50,603 nt of DNA from JAVZLH01 sp038883475 (GCA_038883475.1 JAVZMA010000010.1:1-50603); one strand, 5' to 3'. Shown: positions 9,477-18,101, numbered from the stretch's first letter. The notes: generated from the letters alone by a model not told the origin. Program-made: numbers and translations.

Positions 9477-9632
9477 GTGGTTAAGAAGGCAAAAATCACG
9501 ATAATCCTCGTTGAGGAAAGCGAAGAAAAATCAAACCAAGAGTTGGAAGAAGAAATTTTTAATGCATTATCAGAGTTGCCTATAAAAATTCCTTGGATGA
9601 AAAAGGTGGAGAAAGTTAAGGTTAGCAGTTGA
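9477..9632 (+). CDS. Small acidic/charged protein at the left edge of the provirus remnant
   Basis: A 51-residue ORF with GTG start preceded by a strong AGGAGAAGGG ribosome site and an A/T-rich TATA-like stretch (TATATTAAATTTT) about 35 bp further up. The protein has a short beta-like N-terminal half (KKAKITIILVEE), an acidic helix (EELEEEIFNALSEL) and a basic end (MKKVEKVKVSS). No family is recognised. The gap follows 50 bp later and structural phage-type genes follow that, so it is probably a small virion or accessory gene of the same element. Confidence 0.5.
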   Translation: MVKKAKITIILVEESEEKSNQELEEEIFNALSELPIKIPWMKKVEKVKVSS

Positions 9633-9682
9633 AGCCGTTGCCGTTGCTGGAAAAGATGCGGGCAACAAGTTTCTGTACGTTA

Positions 9683-9781
9683 NNNNNNNNNNNNNNNNNN
9701 NNNNNNNNNNNNNNNNNNNNNNNNNNNNNNNNNNNNNNNNNNNNNNNNNNNNNNNNNNNNNNNNNNNNNNNNNNNNNNNNN
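9683..9781. other. Assembly gap (99 N) in the provirus remnant
   Basis: Placeholder of unknown true length. Left of it one frame reads VEAVAVAGKDAGNKFLYV without a stop from about 9601 and right of it a different coding frame is open, so one or more genes run into the gap. In tailed viruses the major capsid protein commonly precedes the head-tail connector found at 10066, so a capsid gene may be lost here, which is inference from gene order only. Confidence 0.95.
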
Positions 9782-9935
9782 GCACAAATCTTTCAGGGAG
9801 TATGACGAGTTCATGCAAGACCATAGAAGGGAACTGGGACAATATGTTGAAGACGTAAACTCGGTTCTCATAAACTTGGCTGGACAAGAACTTTTGAAAC
9901 CCCTCCACCTCAAATACCTAGCGGAAGACCTCTAA
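9782..9935 (+). CDS. C-terminal fragment of a gapped provirus protein
   Basis: The frame is open from the gap and ends at TAA 9933-9935. The 50 residues visible are charged and helical (FREYDEFMQDHRRELGQYV, then LAGQELLKPLHLKYLAEDL). The fragment is too short to assign. Its place directly before a head-tail connector-like gene makes a capsid or scaffold-type protein possible. A minus-strand ORF across the same bases is a shadow, since its composition is poor and it runs through N. Confidence 0.5.
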
Positions 9936-10065
9936 CAAAAGCCATTTTATAAAAAGATTTTCTAAAATCAGTTTTTAAGAAAAACAAGCCTAAATTCTCC
10001 TTTTTATTTGTGAAAATTGCTTAAATCTAGCCTTTTCCCCTTTCTGGTTTGGAGGCAGAGGCTGC

Positions 10066-10419
10066 TTGGCAACAGTTACGCCTGATGATGTTCGAGATGC
10101 TCTAAACCTAAGCAATGCAGACATCCCGGATGATAAAATCACAAAAATGATTAAGCGCGCTGAGGTCACGCTTGAGCTTGAACTTGAAAAAGAAATAGAC
10201 TATGGCGATTGCACAGAGGCTGAGAAAGAGGCTATAACGGTTTTAGCCGCTATATACGCGGTTTGCTACTTGACAGGCGGCTCAGCCGTTGGCTTAAACT
10301 TCTCCGTAGGCGACCAGAATGTTTCAGTCTCAAACAATGTGCCGCCGCTGGATGTTTTGCGGAAGGAGCTTGAGAGGCTTATTGAAAACTTGAAAAAACC
10401 GTATGTTGGGAGCGTGTAA
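10066..10419 (+). CDS. Putative head-tail connector protein (phage gp6/gp15-like)
   Basis: A 117-residue protein starting with TTG after a GGAGGCAGAGG ribosome site. The N-terminus (TPDDVRDALNLSNADIPDDKITKMIKRAEVTLELEL) is the typical opening of small alpha-helical head-tail connectors of tailed phages: a V-R-x-x-L helix followed by D-x-x-I-x-x-x-I-x-x-A. The middle is a hydrophobic helix (AITVLAAIYAVCYLTGG) and the end is amphipathic (LDVLRKELERLIENL). In virions such proteins form the ring between portal and tail. Assignment rests on this pattern and on the downstream head-closure, tail-terminator and tail-tube genes, so the family call is moderately firm. Confidence 0.65.
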   Translation: MATVTPDDVRDALNLSNADIPDDKITKMIKRAEVTLELELEKEIDYGDCTEAEKEAITVLAAIYAVCYLTGGSAVGLNFSVGDQNVSVSNNVPPLDVLRKELERLIENLKKPYVGSV

Positions 10420-10424
10420 CCATC

Positions 10425-12043
10425 TTGGGAACAGTTCCAGAAAACTATTACGATTTCGTTATGGATTACGCGCCTTACGTCTACGTTATCCCATCAGACA
10501 CTCCAGACCCAGAATGGGGACGTGCAGCTTTTGCAGCAGCCTTCGCCATAGACTTCCTTTACGAGGCTTACGGTGCCAAACAGTTTGAAAACCGCAAAAC
10601 AGAAATTTACAGTAAAATTGTTTCGCTTGCAGATTGGATTCTAACGCAGCAATGCACAGACCCGCAGAAAAAGGCTTACGGCGGTTTCAAATCAACAGAA
10701 AACAGCACATACTATTATGCGATAGACGCTTGCCGCGTTATCCCATCACTTTTAAAAGCCTATGAACTGACAAACGATACAGACTATTTAGATGCTGCCA
10801 AACTTGCCGCTGGCACTTTCCTAAAAACCATGCAGGACCAACAATCTTATGGCGGTTTCGCAAGAGCCGTTGACATAAGCGATAATTGGCTTTTGCAGTT
10901 GGATGTGGAATGCCTCTACGGGCTTATTGGCTTAAAGATGCTTGCTGAAAAGTATGATGTGGCAAACGCCNNNNNNNNNNNNNNNNNNNNNNNNNNNNNN
11001 NNNNNNNNNNNNNNNNNNNNNNNNNNNNNNNNNNNNNNNNNNNNNNNNNNNNNNNNNNNNNNNNNNNNCAATCTTATGGCGGTTTCGCAAGAGCCGTTGA
11101 CATAAGCGATAATTGGCTTTTGCAGTTGGATGTGGAATGCCTCTACGGGCTTATTGGCTTAAAGATGCTTGCTGAAAAGTATGATGTGGCAAACGCCAGC
11201 ACATACCAAACCATGGTGAGCCAGGCTATCAGCTTTTTGCGGGAAGGTTTTGAAAACCTGTGGCTTTACTTCGACCCAGCAGACGGCGAGTGGCATAGGG
11301 TTGGCTTAGCGGAAAATGAGGTTTACGATGACTCGTTTGCCTATGCACTTTTAGGCTTGTATGATTATGAAGGCTGGAGCCTCACGTGCCAAAAGGTTTA
11401 CAACTTTATCAACACCATCAGAGCTTCAGCACAATATCCCGCCTATAATTCAGCTGTCTGCTGGGCTGGCTACATAGATGTGGTTTCGCGCGCTCCAGCC
11501 TGCGACTATTATGATGCTGTTACAAGCGGAATCCTTTGGCGGATACGTAAGCATCATGATAAACCAAGCTTCGCCTTCAGCAAACGAATCATAGAAAAAT
11601 ATGCTGAAAAGTTCATGTTTTGGGGCGTTAGGCGCTCGGATTATAGCCCTGTCGAGAACAAGTGGGCTATGGCAACGGTTTGCTGGTTAGCACAGCTTTT
11701 CCTAAACTATGAAGAGCCCTTAACGCGGTTCACACAGATTTTGCGTTCAAAAGGCGAAACAGTAACGCTTTACCCCATAGTAGAGGCTGGCGAAACCATC
11801 AGTTACGGCGAAGGTTTAGAAATCCAAGCCATAGTTTCGCCAGCAAAAAACGACGAAGTGCTCATCGAACCTGGCTACATAATCAACGACTACATAACCG
11901 TTTACGCATTCGCGCCTTTGAGGCAGCATGACAAGGTTAGGCGGAAAGGCTGTGACTATGCGGTTTTAGGCGTTCAAACTTTCGACTGGAAGGGTGAAAC
12001 AGCCTATTTTAAGGCTAATTGCCGGAGGCTTGTAGGCACATGA
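10425..12043 (+). CDS. Fusion of an alpha/alpha-toroid domain with a head-closure-like domain (interrupted by an assembly artefact)
   Basis: Bases 10842-10970 and 11069-11197 are identical, and removing 10971-11197 restores one continuous frame of 463 residues from TTG 10425 to TGA 12043. Residues ~1-365 form repeated amphipathic helix pairs with YGGF and aromatic-rich turns (YYYAIDACRVIPSLLKAYE; DDSFAYALLGLYDYEGW), resembling six-hairpin glycosidases or terpenoid-cyclase-like toroids; no catalytic residues can be assigned. Residues ~366-463 (TRFTQILRSKGETVTLYPI, then EVLIEPGYIINDYITVYAF) look like the beta-barrel head-closure proteins that seal the connector of tailed phages. The next gene overlaps by 4 bp. 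The domain pairing is unusual. A bound-polymer or adhesion role is conceivable but unproven. Confidence 0.7.
10842..10970 (+). repeat. 129-bp exact duplicate, left copy (assembly overlap)
   Basis: These 129 bases match 11069-11197 exactly and end at the N run. The two copies encode the same residues of the toroid protein (QSYGGFARAVDISDNW onward). An exact match that starts and ends at gap edges is the signature of two contigs that overlapped and were scaffolded instead of merged. Confidence 0.95.
10971..11068. other. Assembly gap (98 N), spurious
   Basis: Placeholder between overlapping contig ends. Deleting it with one copy of the 129-bp repeat gives an uninterrupted reading frame (227 bases removed), so no DNA appears to be missing here. 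Confidence 0.95.
11069..11197 (+). repeat. 129-bp exact duplicate, right copy (assembly overlap)
   Basis: Identical to 10842-10970. The sequence continues past its end into the rest of the toroid gene (ASTYQTMVSQAISF), whereas the left copy stops at the gap. Confidence 0.95.
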
Positions 12044-12486
12044 GTGAAACGGAAAGTCCCGTTGACACGGTTGTTAGGCTTCTAAGCCAAAACATGCACG
12101 TAGTCAAAAAAGACGGTTCGCTTGCCTCCATAGTCGTCAGCCGCGAATGGGTTGACCGCGAAATCTTCAAAAATGTTGACGGACAAATCACAGTTGGTTT
12201 GGCGGAAAGCCGAGACACAAAAATTGAAATGAGCGGTAGACTTCGTAGGCGTGTTGGCAGCTTACGCGTTAACGTTTGGAGTCAAGACCCTTACATCCGC
12301 CAGAAAATGGTTGAGGAAGTAAACCGAATTGTAAGGCAGAACCGCAACAGTCCAGGCGGCAACCTATCCTATCTGGATGTTGTTTCTTACCGTGACGTTG
12401 ACCGTGCAGACCTTAAACCCTTCATCTACTGCACAGAGTTCGTTTTAAAATCATGGTCCTTCGAGGACATTGGAGGTGTTTTCTAA
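12040..12486 (+). CDS. Putative tail terminator / tail-completion protein
   Basis: A 148-residue protein. The start chosen is the ATG that overlaps the upstream stop (ATGA), giving MSETESPVDTVVRLLSQNM. The order of elements is an N-terminal helix, a VVSREWVDRE segment, then beta strands with RRRVGSLRVNVWSQD and a helix MVEEVNRIVRQNRN, ending in FIYCTEFVLKSWSF. This arrangement, with a central basic-beta VRVNVWS strand and a following VEEVNRIV helix, resembles tail-completion or terminator proteins of siphovirus-like tails, which cap the tail tube where it meets the head. The position between a head-closure-like domain and a tail tube supports it. Confidence 0.6.
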   Translation: MSETESPVDTVVRLLSQNMHVVKKDGSLASIVVSREWVDREIFKNVDGQITVGLAESRDTKIEMSGRLRRRVGSLRVNVWSQDPYIRQKMVEEVNRIVRQNRNSPGGNLSYLDVVSYRDVDRADLKPFIYCTEFVLKSWSFEDIGGVF

Positions 12487-13947
12487 ATGCCAACAACATA
12501 TGGAGCGCATGAAACCCGCATCTACTACGTGATGGAAGAAAACTATGGACAGACGCCAGCAAACCCAACAATGCTTGGAATACCAGCAGAAACCATAGAA
12601 CCCGCCATCAGCCCTTCAAACATTAAGGTTCGAGGCGTAGGCAACATCGACCTACAAGCAATAAAGAAAGGCTTGAGAACGCCCAGCCTAAAGGTTAATT
12701 ATCCTTTGCCGAGTGAAGCGCCAATAGCCTTTCTCCAATGGGCAAAAGTGGAGTTAGATAAGTCATTAAGCATTCAAGTGCTCTACTATAAAGGCTCGTT
12801 TGCCTCTGCAACCGACATCATATCACTCCTATACAAAGGCTGCAAATTCCATAAACTAACTGTTGAATGCAGCATAGAAGAACTTGTAAAGGCAACAGCC
12901 GAATTGACAGGGCAAAATCTCGAGGTTGGAACAAGCAAAATCACAGGTGCAACTTACGCAGATTACGCTGGAGCAGTCCTCTTCTACGAAAGCTATGTGA
13001 AAAAGGACGCGGCAACCCTTGATCGCGACACAGCCAAAATAGTCGCCTACAACTTGCAAAAGCTTGCAAGACAACAAGGCAGAACAGTTTTGGCGGCGAC
13101 AACCCACAAAGACCTTTTTGATGACTTGGCTCCTTCCGTGCATATTCACAAGCGTTTCGGCAAAGAAATCACCGTCCGCTACTATCCTAACGAACCAGTT
13201 AAAGAATGCAGCCTAATAAAAGAAATGCGCATAGAAGAAGGCGCAACAACAGACTACAAAAAACTAAGCGTTTTCCACTACCGCTCAACGCGTTTACCGC
13301 CGCCGAGAAAAATCTTCGCTATAAAACGTGGCGACGAGCTCTGCGGAGTAATCGTTTATAGTTACCCGCCGCCCACATGCTTTGGGCGTAGGTTTGTTTT
13401 ACCGGAAATGAGCATAAAAGAGCTGAACGAAAAACTGAGTATAATCAGCCGCGTGATTGTGCATCCGAAATACCGCACAATATGCTTAGGCGCTAAACTA
13501 ATTAAAGAAACCTTGCAGTTTGCAGGGACTCCCTACGTTGAATTGCTTGCAGTAATGGCAAAATACAACCCCTTCGCAGAAAAAGCAGGAATGCAAAAAA
13601 TCACCCAACAGCCACCATCAAAAGAGGCGCTTAAAATTGCGGAATTACTGTTGCGGTTCGGCTTTAATATTCAGCTTTTAGGAAGCGAAAAGTACGTTTT
13701 GAATAAGCTTCAAACGTTAACGGATAATGAAATCGCTATCATAAAAGAAGGTTTCATCAAACACAACCACATACGTTTCATGAGGTGCTTTCTCTACAAA
13801 ATGCCTTTCGGGGAAAAAGAATTCTACAGCGAAGAGGTCAGAAAAGCCGACCTTAAAAAACTTGCACATTTAATAAAAGTTTGTAGTTTACTGTTGCAGA
13901 CTAAAGTTTACCTTTTTTGGTGCAAGCAGGCTTTAAACTCAAATTAG
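12487..13947 (+). CDS. Chimeric ORF: phage tail-tube protein joined to C-terminal half of a COG2401 ABC-ATPase/acetyltransferase
   Basis: Residues 1 to ~175 look like a tail-tube protein: an N-terminal ETRIYYVMEENYGQTPANPT, central strands, and the motif YAGAVLFYESYVKKD. From about residue 176 (nt ~13012) the sequence becomes the end of COG2401, an archaeal ABC-type ATPase fused to a GNAT acetyltransferase. It shows the post-Walker-B segment ATLDRDTAKIVAYNLQKLA, the switch-His region VLAATTHKDLFDDLAPSVHI, and then the GNAT part with IISRVIVHPKYRTICLGAKLI. Neither half is complete: the tail tube lacks its end, and the ATPase lacks Walker A and the Walker B Asp-Glu. Both proteins share an A-x-T-L-like step at the join, as expected for a deletion, recombination or mis-assembly. 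A working product is unlikely. Confidence 0.75.
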   Translation: MPTTYGAHETRIYYVMEENYGQTPANPTMLGIPAETIEPAISPSNIKVRGVGNIDLQAIKKGLRTPSLKVNYPLPSEAPIAFLQWAKVELDKSLSIQVLYYKGSFASATDIISLLYKGCKFHKLTVECSIEELVKATAELTGQNLEVGTSKITGATYADYAGAVLFYESYVKKDAATLDRDTAKIVAYNLQKLARQQGRTVLAATTHKDLFDDLAPSVHIHKRFGKEITVRYYPNEPVKECSLIKEMRIEEGATTDYKKLSVFHYRSTRLPPPRKIFAIKRGDELCGVIVYSYPPPTCFGRRFVLPEMSIKELNEKLSIISRVIVHPKYRTICLGAKLIKETLQFAGTPYVELLAVMAKYNPFAEKAGMQKITQQPPSKEALKIAELLLRFGFNIQLLGSEKYVLNKLQTLTDNEIAIIKEGFIKHNHIRFMRCFLYKMPFGEKEFYSEEVRKADLKKLAHLIKVCSLLLQTKVYLFWCKQALNSN

Positions 13948-14101
13948 TGTGTCCACTGCGCATTTTCAGCAATAATTGATGCTCTGCAATCCTCTGGTTT
14001 CCATGCGGATGTGGCCTCTCCTTATCCAAACAGATTGCCATTATGTTGTCTTCCAATTTACACGAGTGTTAAAATTAAATATAATTTTCGTGAAAGATTA
14101 G

Positions 14102-14932
14102 ATGGGGCGCGGCAAATTGAATGCTAAAAAGCCTTCAAAAGAGCTGTCTTTAGGTGAAATTCTTTCGTTGACGTTTAACCTTTACAGTTCCAATTTTTTG
14201 CAGTTTTTCTTGCCATTTGTGATTTCAGGAATAATAATGGGCATATCTTCTTTCGCTATAACATCGTCTTTTCCTTTACCAGCACCCCCAGACATACCAA
14301 CATCTCCAAGCACAGCGTTTTATTATGAAGTGTTTCTACCATGGTTTTTTGAGTTTATTTTGAAGGTTATTATAATGGTTTTTTTGTTTTGTCTTTTATC
14401 ATGGATTGTAGGCACTCCTATCACTAGTGTTGTCATTAAAAGCGCTTCTGACCAGATAGAAAAAGGCGCTTCAAATCTTGGTGCCAGCTTTAATTTTGTA
14501 ATATCTAAGCTTCCATCATTGCTTGCAGCTCAATTTGTTGCTGGAATTTTGATGGTGATAGGGTTGTTTCTTTTCATAGTGCCTGGCATAATTTTTGCCT
14601 TAATGTTTTCTCTAGTAATCCCTACAGTAATTGTGGAGCAAAAAGACGCCTTTGAAAGTTTGGGAAGAAGCAAAAGGCTTGTGAGTCATCGTTGGTTAAA
14701 AACTTTCGCTCTCCTATTGGTTTTAAGCTTAATTGTTCTTGCAGTCACGTTTGTTGCAGGTGTGCCAGCGAGGTCTTTTGAAGTTATTCATCCAATCTTA
14801 AACCCAATAGTTACAAACATAATATCTGCCTTTATAAGGCCAATTTATCCAATTGCAATAACTTACCTCTATTACGCAATGGTCGCCCGAGAAAACCCGC
14901 AGTCCACGCCCCCACCAGCACCTGTTTTCTAG
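14102..14932 (+). CDS. Polytopic membrane protein, DUF-type (YciC/GDPD-membrane-domain-like)
   Basis: A 276-residue membrane protein with about six hydrophobic spans: ~37-58, 83-110, 138-165, 165-185, 200-222 and 235-258. The cytoplasmic N-terminus carries LSLGEILSLTFNLYSSNFLQF, the kind of motif seen before the first helix in uncharacterised archaeal and bacterial proteins related to the glycerophosphodiesterase membrane domain. A later VEQKDAFESLGRSKRLVSHRW segment is the other conserved feature of that group: a short cytoplasmic helix linking two spans. The C-terminus is Pro-rich (PQSTPPPAPVF). It starts at an ATG with little ribosome-site signal. Function is unknown. Confidence 0.75.
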   Translation: MGRGKLNAKKPSKELSLGEILSLTFNLYSSNFLQFFLPFVISGIIMGISSFAITSSFPLPAPPDIPTSPSTAFYYEVFLPWFFEFILKVIIMVFLFCLLSWIVGTPITSVVIKSASDQIEKGASNLGASFNFVISKLPSLLAAQFVAGILMVIGLFLFIVPGIIFALMFSLVIPTVIVEQKDAFESLGRSKRLVSHRWLKTFALLLVLSLIVLAVTFVAGVPARSFEVIHPILNPIVTNIISAFIRPIYPIAITYLYYAMVARENPQSTPPPAPVF

Positions 14933-15028
14933 ACTAGCGTTACCTAAAGAAGCAGGCAATCCGGCAGCTCTCACTCAAAATGATGTTTCATCAATAATCT
15001 CAGAGAATAAGAAAAAGGGAAAGACTGC

Positions 15029-16525
15029 TTAAGGCTTTGTTTGTGGCTGGCTTGGTTTTCTTCTTCGCGCAAGCATGAAAACAGCTGCTAAAACGACTGC
15101 AGCGACGATGCCGATTATTATGATGCCTCCCCACTTTTGTGCTGTGCTATCTGTCGCTGTTGTTGTTAGGTATGCTGTGAATGTTGGGTCGTGCTCAACT
15201 CTGTAGCCGCTGTAGTTTGGGTAAGCGATGAGGTAGAAGTAATTCGCCCTACTCATATTTGTTATTGTTTCTTTGGCTTTTTGGTAAAGTTGTGGGTGCA
15301 TGTTGACGACTAGAAGCGGAAGGAACTTCATTAACCCAATGTGATACTGGAATAGTCCAGTGTTTTTGGCGAACCCGTTTATTTTGCAAGTCCTTGTTAT
15401 CGCTTCATATGTGTCGAATGTTTGTTCTGAGGGGTCGGCTGTGTAATTGTAAAGTTTATAGTTTTTCTTTGCGCCAAATCCAACATCAAAGACTTTCTCT
15501 CCGTCATCTGCGTAAGTTGTTATGAGCGAGTCGCTCACTATTTTTTCGTTGTCTGTGACGTTTTCTCCGCTGGCTGATAGGCTGTAGGTGTTGCGGTCTA
15601 GCATGACTGAGGTTTGGAAGTTGACTATGCTCATTTTTATTTGGTTTTTCTGGAGAAACTCGTAGACTGTTTCATCTGATAACTTAATGTTATACGTGTA
15701 GCACCCAGTCTCGTTGTAGTGGGCGTAAATGGGTATGATGAACCAGCCCCAGAAGAGCCAAAGGTTGGTAATTCGCCCAATAACGTGGTTTTCCGTTAAC
15801 GTTGCCTTATTTTCTCCAGGAGAAATTGTCAAAGTGTAAGTGAAGGTTAATTCATCATAGGTTGTGATTGCAACTGGAGCGCTGTGGTTGTAGCCTGGTT
15901 CTTCAGGGTTTATCCATGTTCTCCACCAAATAGCCGTTAAATTCGTGTATTTCATGCCCCAAGACCATTGGAGTTTGTCGCTGGAATGCGTCAGCGGGAT
16001 TATTTCGGTTTTGCTGTTTAACGATGACAATGATATGTTGAACGCGCTGAAGTCGAAGCCCATGCTGAACGAAGCCCATAAAGTGTCGTTCACGTCTGGA
16101 GAGTTTGGGAAAATTGAATATTCTGAGTCGTTGAAGGCTAGCAGCATGAGGAAGGTTGAAGCCGTCAAAATATCTCGGCTGCGGTTTGCGGTTTTATAAT
16201 GCATCATGAAGGTCTGCATTGGAATTGTGACGTATGCTCCTCCGCCGAAAGTTATGTTGCACAACCCCGCATATAATAGGTGCAATCCTCTCGTGTTCAT
16301 GTAAGTCATGTAGAGATAAGCATGCCAATTCTGGAATCCAGGAGGCGTTTCAATTCCGTGAAGGGTTGCATAAGCCCGCGCATAGTCAAAGTAGTCAACG
16401 GTTTTAGCCCAGCTTTCCAGATTAAAGTCAGAAGCAACCAACGTGTCTGCGGCTAAAGATGGGGATGCTGCGTTGAGTAGGAAAATGCTGATGAGTAATG
16501 TTGCAAGTAGAGTTTTGGTTTTCAT
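15029..16525 (-). CDS. Secreted, membrane-anchored surface protein, unknown
   Basis: A 498-residue protein with a signal peptide (MKTKTLLATLLISIFLLNAASPSLA, cleavage near residue 25) and a C-terminal membrane anchor (IIIIGIVAAVVLAAVFML) followed by a basic tail RRRKPSQ. The ectodomain is rich in Tyr, Thr, Asn and aromatic residues, with many N-x-S/T sequons (NRSR, NISL, NKTE and others), which suggests N-glycosylation. No domain family is recognised. The type I topology points to a cell-surface or S-layer-associated role. The gene stands alone with 370 bp of non-coding DNA upstream, in which ATAATATTAAAG at about 16567 could be a TATA element on the minus strand. Confidence 0.8.
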   Translation of the reverse strand: MKTKTLLATLLISIFLLNAASPSLAADTLVASDFNLESWAKTVDYFDYARAYATLHGIETPPGFQNWHAYLYMTYMNTRGLHLLYAGLCNITFGGGAYVTIPMQTFMMHYKTANRSRDILTASTFLMLLAFNDSEYSIFPNSPDVNDTLWASFSMGFDFSAFNISLSSLNSKTEIIPLTHSSDKLQWSWGMKYTNLTAIWWRTWINPEEPGYNHSAPVAITTYDELTFTYTLTISPGENKATLTENHVIGRITNLWLFWGWFIIPIYAHYNETGCYTYNIKLSDETVYEFLQKNQIKMSIVNFQTSVMLDRNTYSLSASGENVTDNEKIVSDSLITTYADDGEKVFDVGFGAKKNYKLYNYTADPSEQTFDTYEAITRTCKINGFAKNTGLFQYHIGLMKFLPLLVVNMHPQLYQKAKETITNMSRANYFYLIAYPNYSGYRVEHDPTFTAYLTTTATDSTAQKWGGIIIIGIVAAVVLAAVFMLARRRKPSQPQTKP

Positions 16526-16701
16526 AACGTTCCCTTTTTAACTTTTGGCTTAATCGAGTTAAAGCATAATATTAAAGAATTGTGAATTTCGAATCCAAAC
16601 TCAATATACTATGCGTTTATTAGTAAATCTCACGGATGTTGAAAAGCTTACGAAAACTTAATTAATCCAGAACTGTAAATCACGTTTATTGGTGCACTAG
16701 C

Positions 16702-16767
16702 ATGTGTGAAAAAAGCAAGAAAGCGGCAAAGAAAAAGGAGAAGAAATCCTCGTCCTGCTGTCAATAA
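16702..16767 (+). CDS. Possible micropeptide, Lys-rich with CC motif
   Basis: A 21-codon ORF in an otherwise empty 370-bp spacer: MCEKSKKAAKKKEKK followed by Ser residues and a terminal CCQ. Ten of 21 residues are Lys or Glu and there are three Cys. Such short Lys/Cys peptides are seen in some archaeal genomes, but nothing here proves translation. No ribosome site is visible, and A/G-rich DNA can give this composition by chance. The remainder of 16526-16894 shows only A/T-rich stretches. Confidence 0.25.
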   Translation: MCEKSKKAAKKKEKKSSSCCQ

Positions 16768-16894
16768 AAGCTTTAAACCATAAAAGGCATATTGTCGTTC
16801 AAATTCCCTTATTTTGTTTGATTAGTTAAAATTAGAATTATGAATTCGTAACTCTTTTTGAACAGTAAGCCTCTAATTTGAGCTTAATGGTTGG

Positions 16895-17155
16895 GTGCGT
16901 TTCCGTTTGAAAACTGAATCCTTAACTGTCACGGTTCTTTTAGTCTGCCTATTCCTATCGTTTTATTTCTCATTCTTGTCCCTTCAAGTAGTGGATGAGG
17001 ATTTTAGAAAGCAGCTTGCACTCGTTGCGGCGTCCTCCCTCATAGCCGGAGCTGCGTTATTTGCTTGTTTCCTAGTTTACATTGGAGTAAGAAAGATATT
17101 TGTTAAGGTGGAGACACAGGTAGAAGAAGGCGAAGAACTGCTAGAGAGCGATTAA
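16895..17155 (+). CDS. Small two-span membrane protein, unknown
   Basis: An 86-residue protein with GTG start. A basic N-terminus (MRFRLKTES) precedes two membrane helices (~residues 9-30 and 43-66) separated by a charged loop VVDEDFRKQ. The tail is acidic (VETQVEEGEELLESD). The arrangement suggests an N-in, C-in hairpin with a cytoplasmic tail. No family is recognised. It is followed 98 bp later by a second membrane protein in the same direction, so the two may be transcribed together. Confidence 0.6.
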   Translation: MRFRLKTESLTVTVLLVCLFLSFYFSFLSLQVVDEDFRKQLALVAASSLIAGAALFACFLVYIGVRKIFVKVETQVEEGEELLESD

Positions 17156-17253
17156 AAGCCTCCAAGCGCCAAATGACCTTACAGAAAACTTTTCAAAGAG
17201 GCTAGAGGTTTCTAAATAATTGAGTAGTATGAGATTGCGAGGTTATAGACAAA

Positions 17254-17664
17254 ATGAGCTTGAGAGGAGCGTTGTGGGCGTCCACATTCGCCTTTCTACT
17301 TTTAATGTTGTTGTTTTTTCTTAGGGTGTTTAACATTCTGGGAAGCGAGTATGACATTGTTATAGAGTGGATTTCAGCAGTTGGCTTAGTCATACTTGGA
17401 ATTTTTATAGGCATACTGGTCTCAGATAAGAAAATCCAAATTCGACCAATGATAACCCCATTCATCTTTTTCGCTTTGGGTTTCTTTATGGCGCCGTTCG
17501 TCGCAGTTGGCATATCCATGCTTTTAAGCAATTTCCCTTTCAGCAGAGGAATCGAACCCCTAATCGTCGGAGGAAGCGTAATTGGCTACTTGTCGCTTTA
17601 CATGCTCTTTTGGTTCTGGTTCAACAAGAAGAAGGGTATCTTCAAAGTGGGTGAGGCGGACTGA
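17254..17664 (+). CDS. Four-span membrane protein, unknown
   Basis: A 136-residue protein with four hydrophobic segments at about 7-26, 37-55, 67-90 and 103-124 and a basic C-terminal loop (FNKKKGIFKVGEAD). The ATG at 17254 has a GAGG-like site (GCGAGGTTAT) 20 bp upstream, not well placed. No family is recognised. It is convergent with the GYD-domain gene downstream. Confidence 0.6.
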   Translation: MSLRGALWASTFAFLLLMLLFFLRVFNILGSEYDIVIEWISAVGLVILGIFIGILVSDKKIQIRPMITPFIFFALGFFMAPFVAVGISMLLSNFPFSRGIEPLIVGGSVIGYLSLYMLFWFWFNKKKGIFKVGEAD

Positions 17665-17713
17665 ACAAAAACTGCTGTTATAGAAAAATGGGGTGGTGAA
17701 TGAGTTTAGCGTC

Positions 17714-18010
17714 TTACTTTTGTTTTTTCTTTATTGAAGCTATGAAGTTGTCTACTGGAATTGCAGCCATCGTCAAAATCCTAACAGTTCCCCTCGAACC
17801 CAGCTCAAGAGAAACCTTCGCCACCGTCTCGTTGTTCGGTGCCTCAACAACATTAACAAAGTCGTAGGGTCCCAAAACCGCGTATTGGCTTAGCACTTTA
17901 ACTCCGAAAGCCTCAAGCTCCTTGTTAACTTCCTTAATCCTCTCAGGCTTCTCTTTAACAGTCTTCCGTCCCTCATCTGTCAACGTGGACAACAAAATGT
18001 AGTAGGGCAT
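17714..18010 (-). CDS. GYD domain protein
   Basis: A 98-residue protein of the GYD family (ferredoxin-like fold, usually about 90-100 aa). The opening YYILLSTLTDEGRKTVKEKPERI and the central LGPYDFVNVVEAPNNETVAKVSLELGSRG match the family pattern, in which the name-giving GxYD motif is here GPYD. The C-terminus ends in a strand-helix with TMAAIPVDNF. The start was placed at ATG 18010 (MPYYIL) because it begins exactly at the first strand; GTG 18025 would add five residues. Family members are small, often stand-alone, and their biochemical role is not settled. Confidence 0.85.
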   Translation of the reverse strand: MPYYILLSTLTDEGRKTVKEKPERIKEVNKELEAFGVKVLSQYAVLGPYDFVNVVEAPNNETVAKVSLELGSRGTVRILTMAAIPVDNFIASIKKKQK

Positions 18011-18101
18011 ACCACGCACCAGCACAGCATAGTAAAGTATGACCTTGATGTGAATTTAGCTTTTATCCATCTCCACGAAGAGTTATTCGCAGTTGCCTCA
18101 A

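Noticed and set aside
9570..9908. Minus-strand ORF across the gap near 9683
   Set aside because: It runs through N and reads opposite to coding-like sequence on the plus strand; composition is poor.
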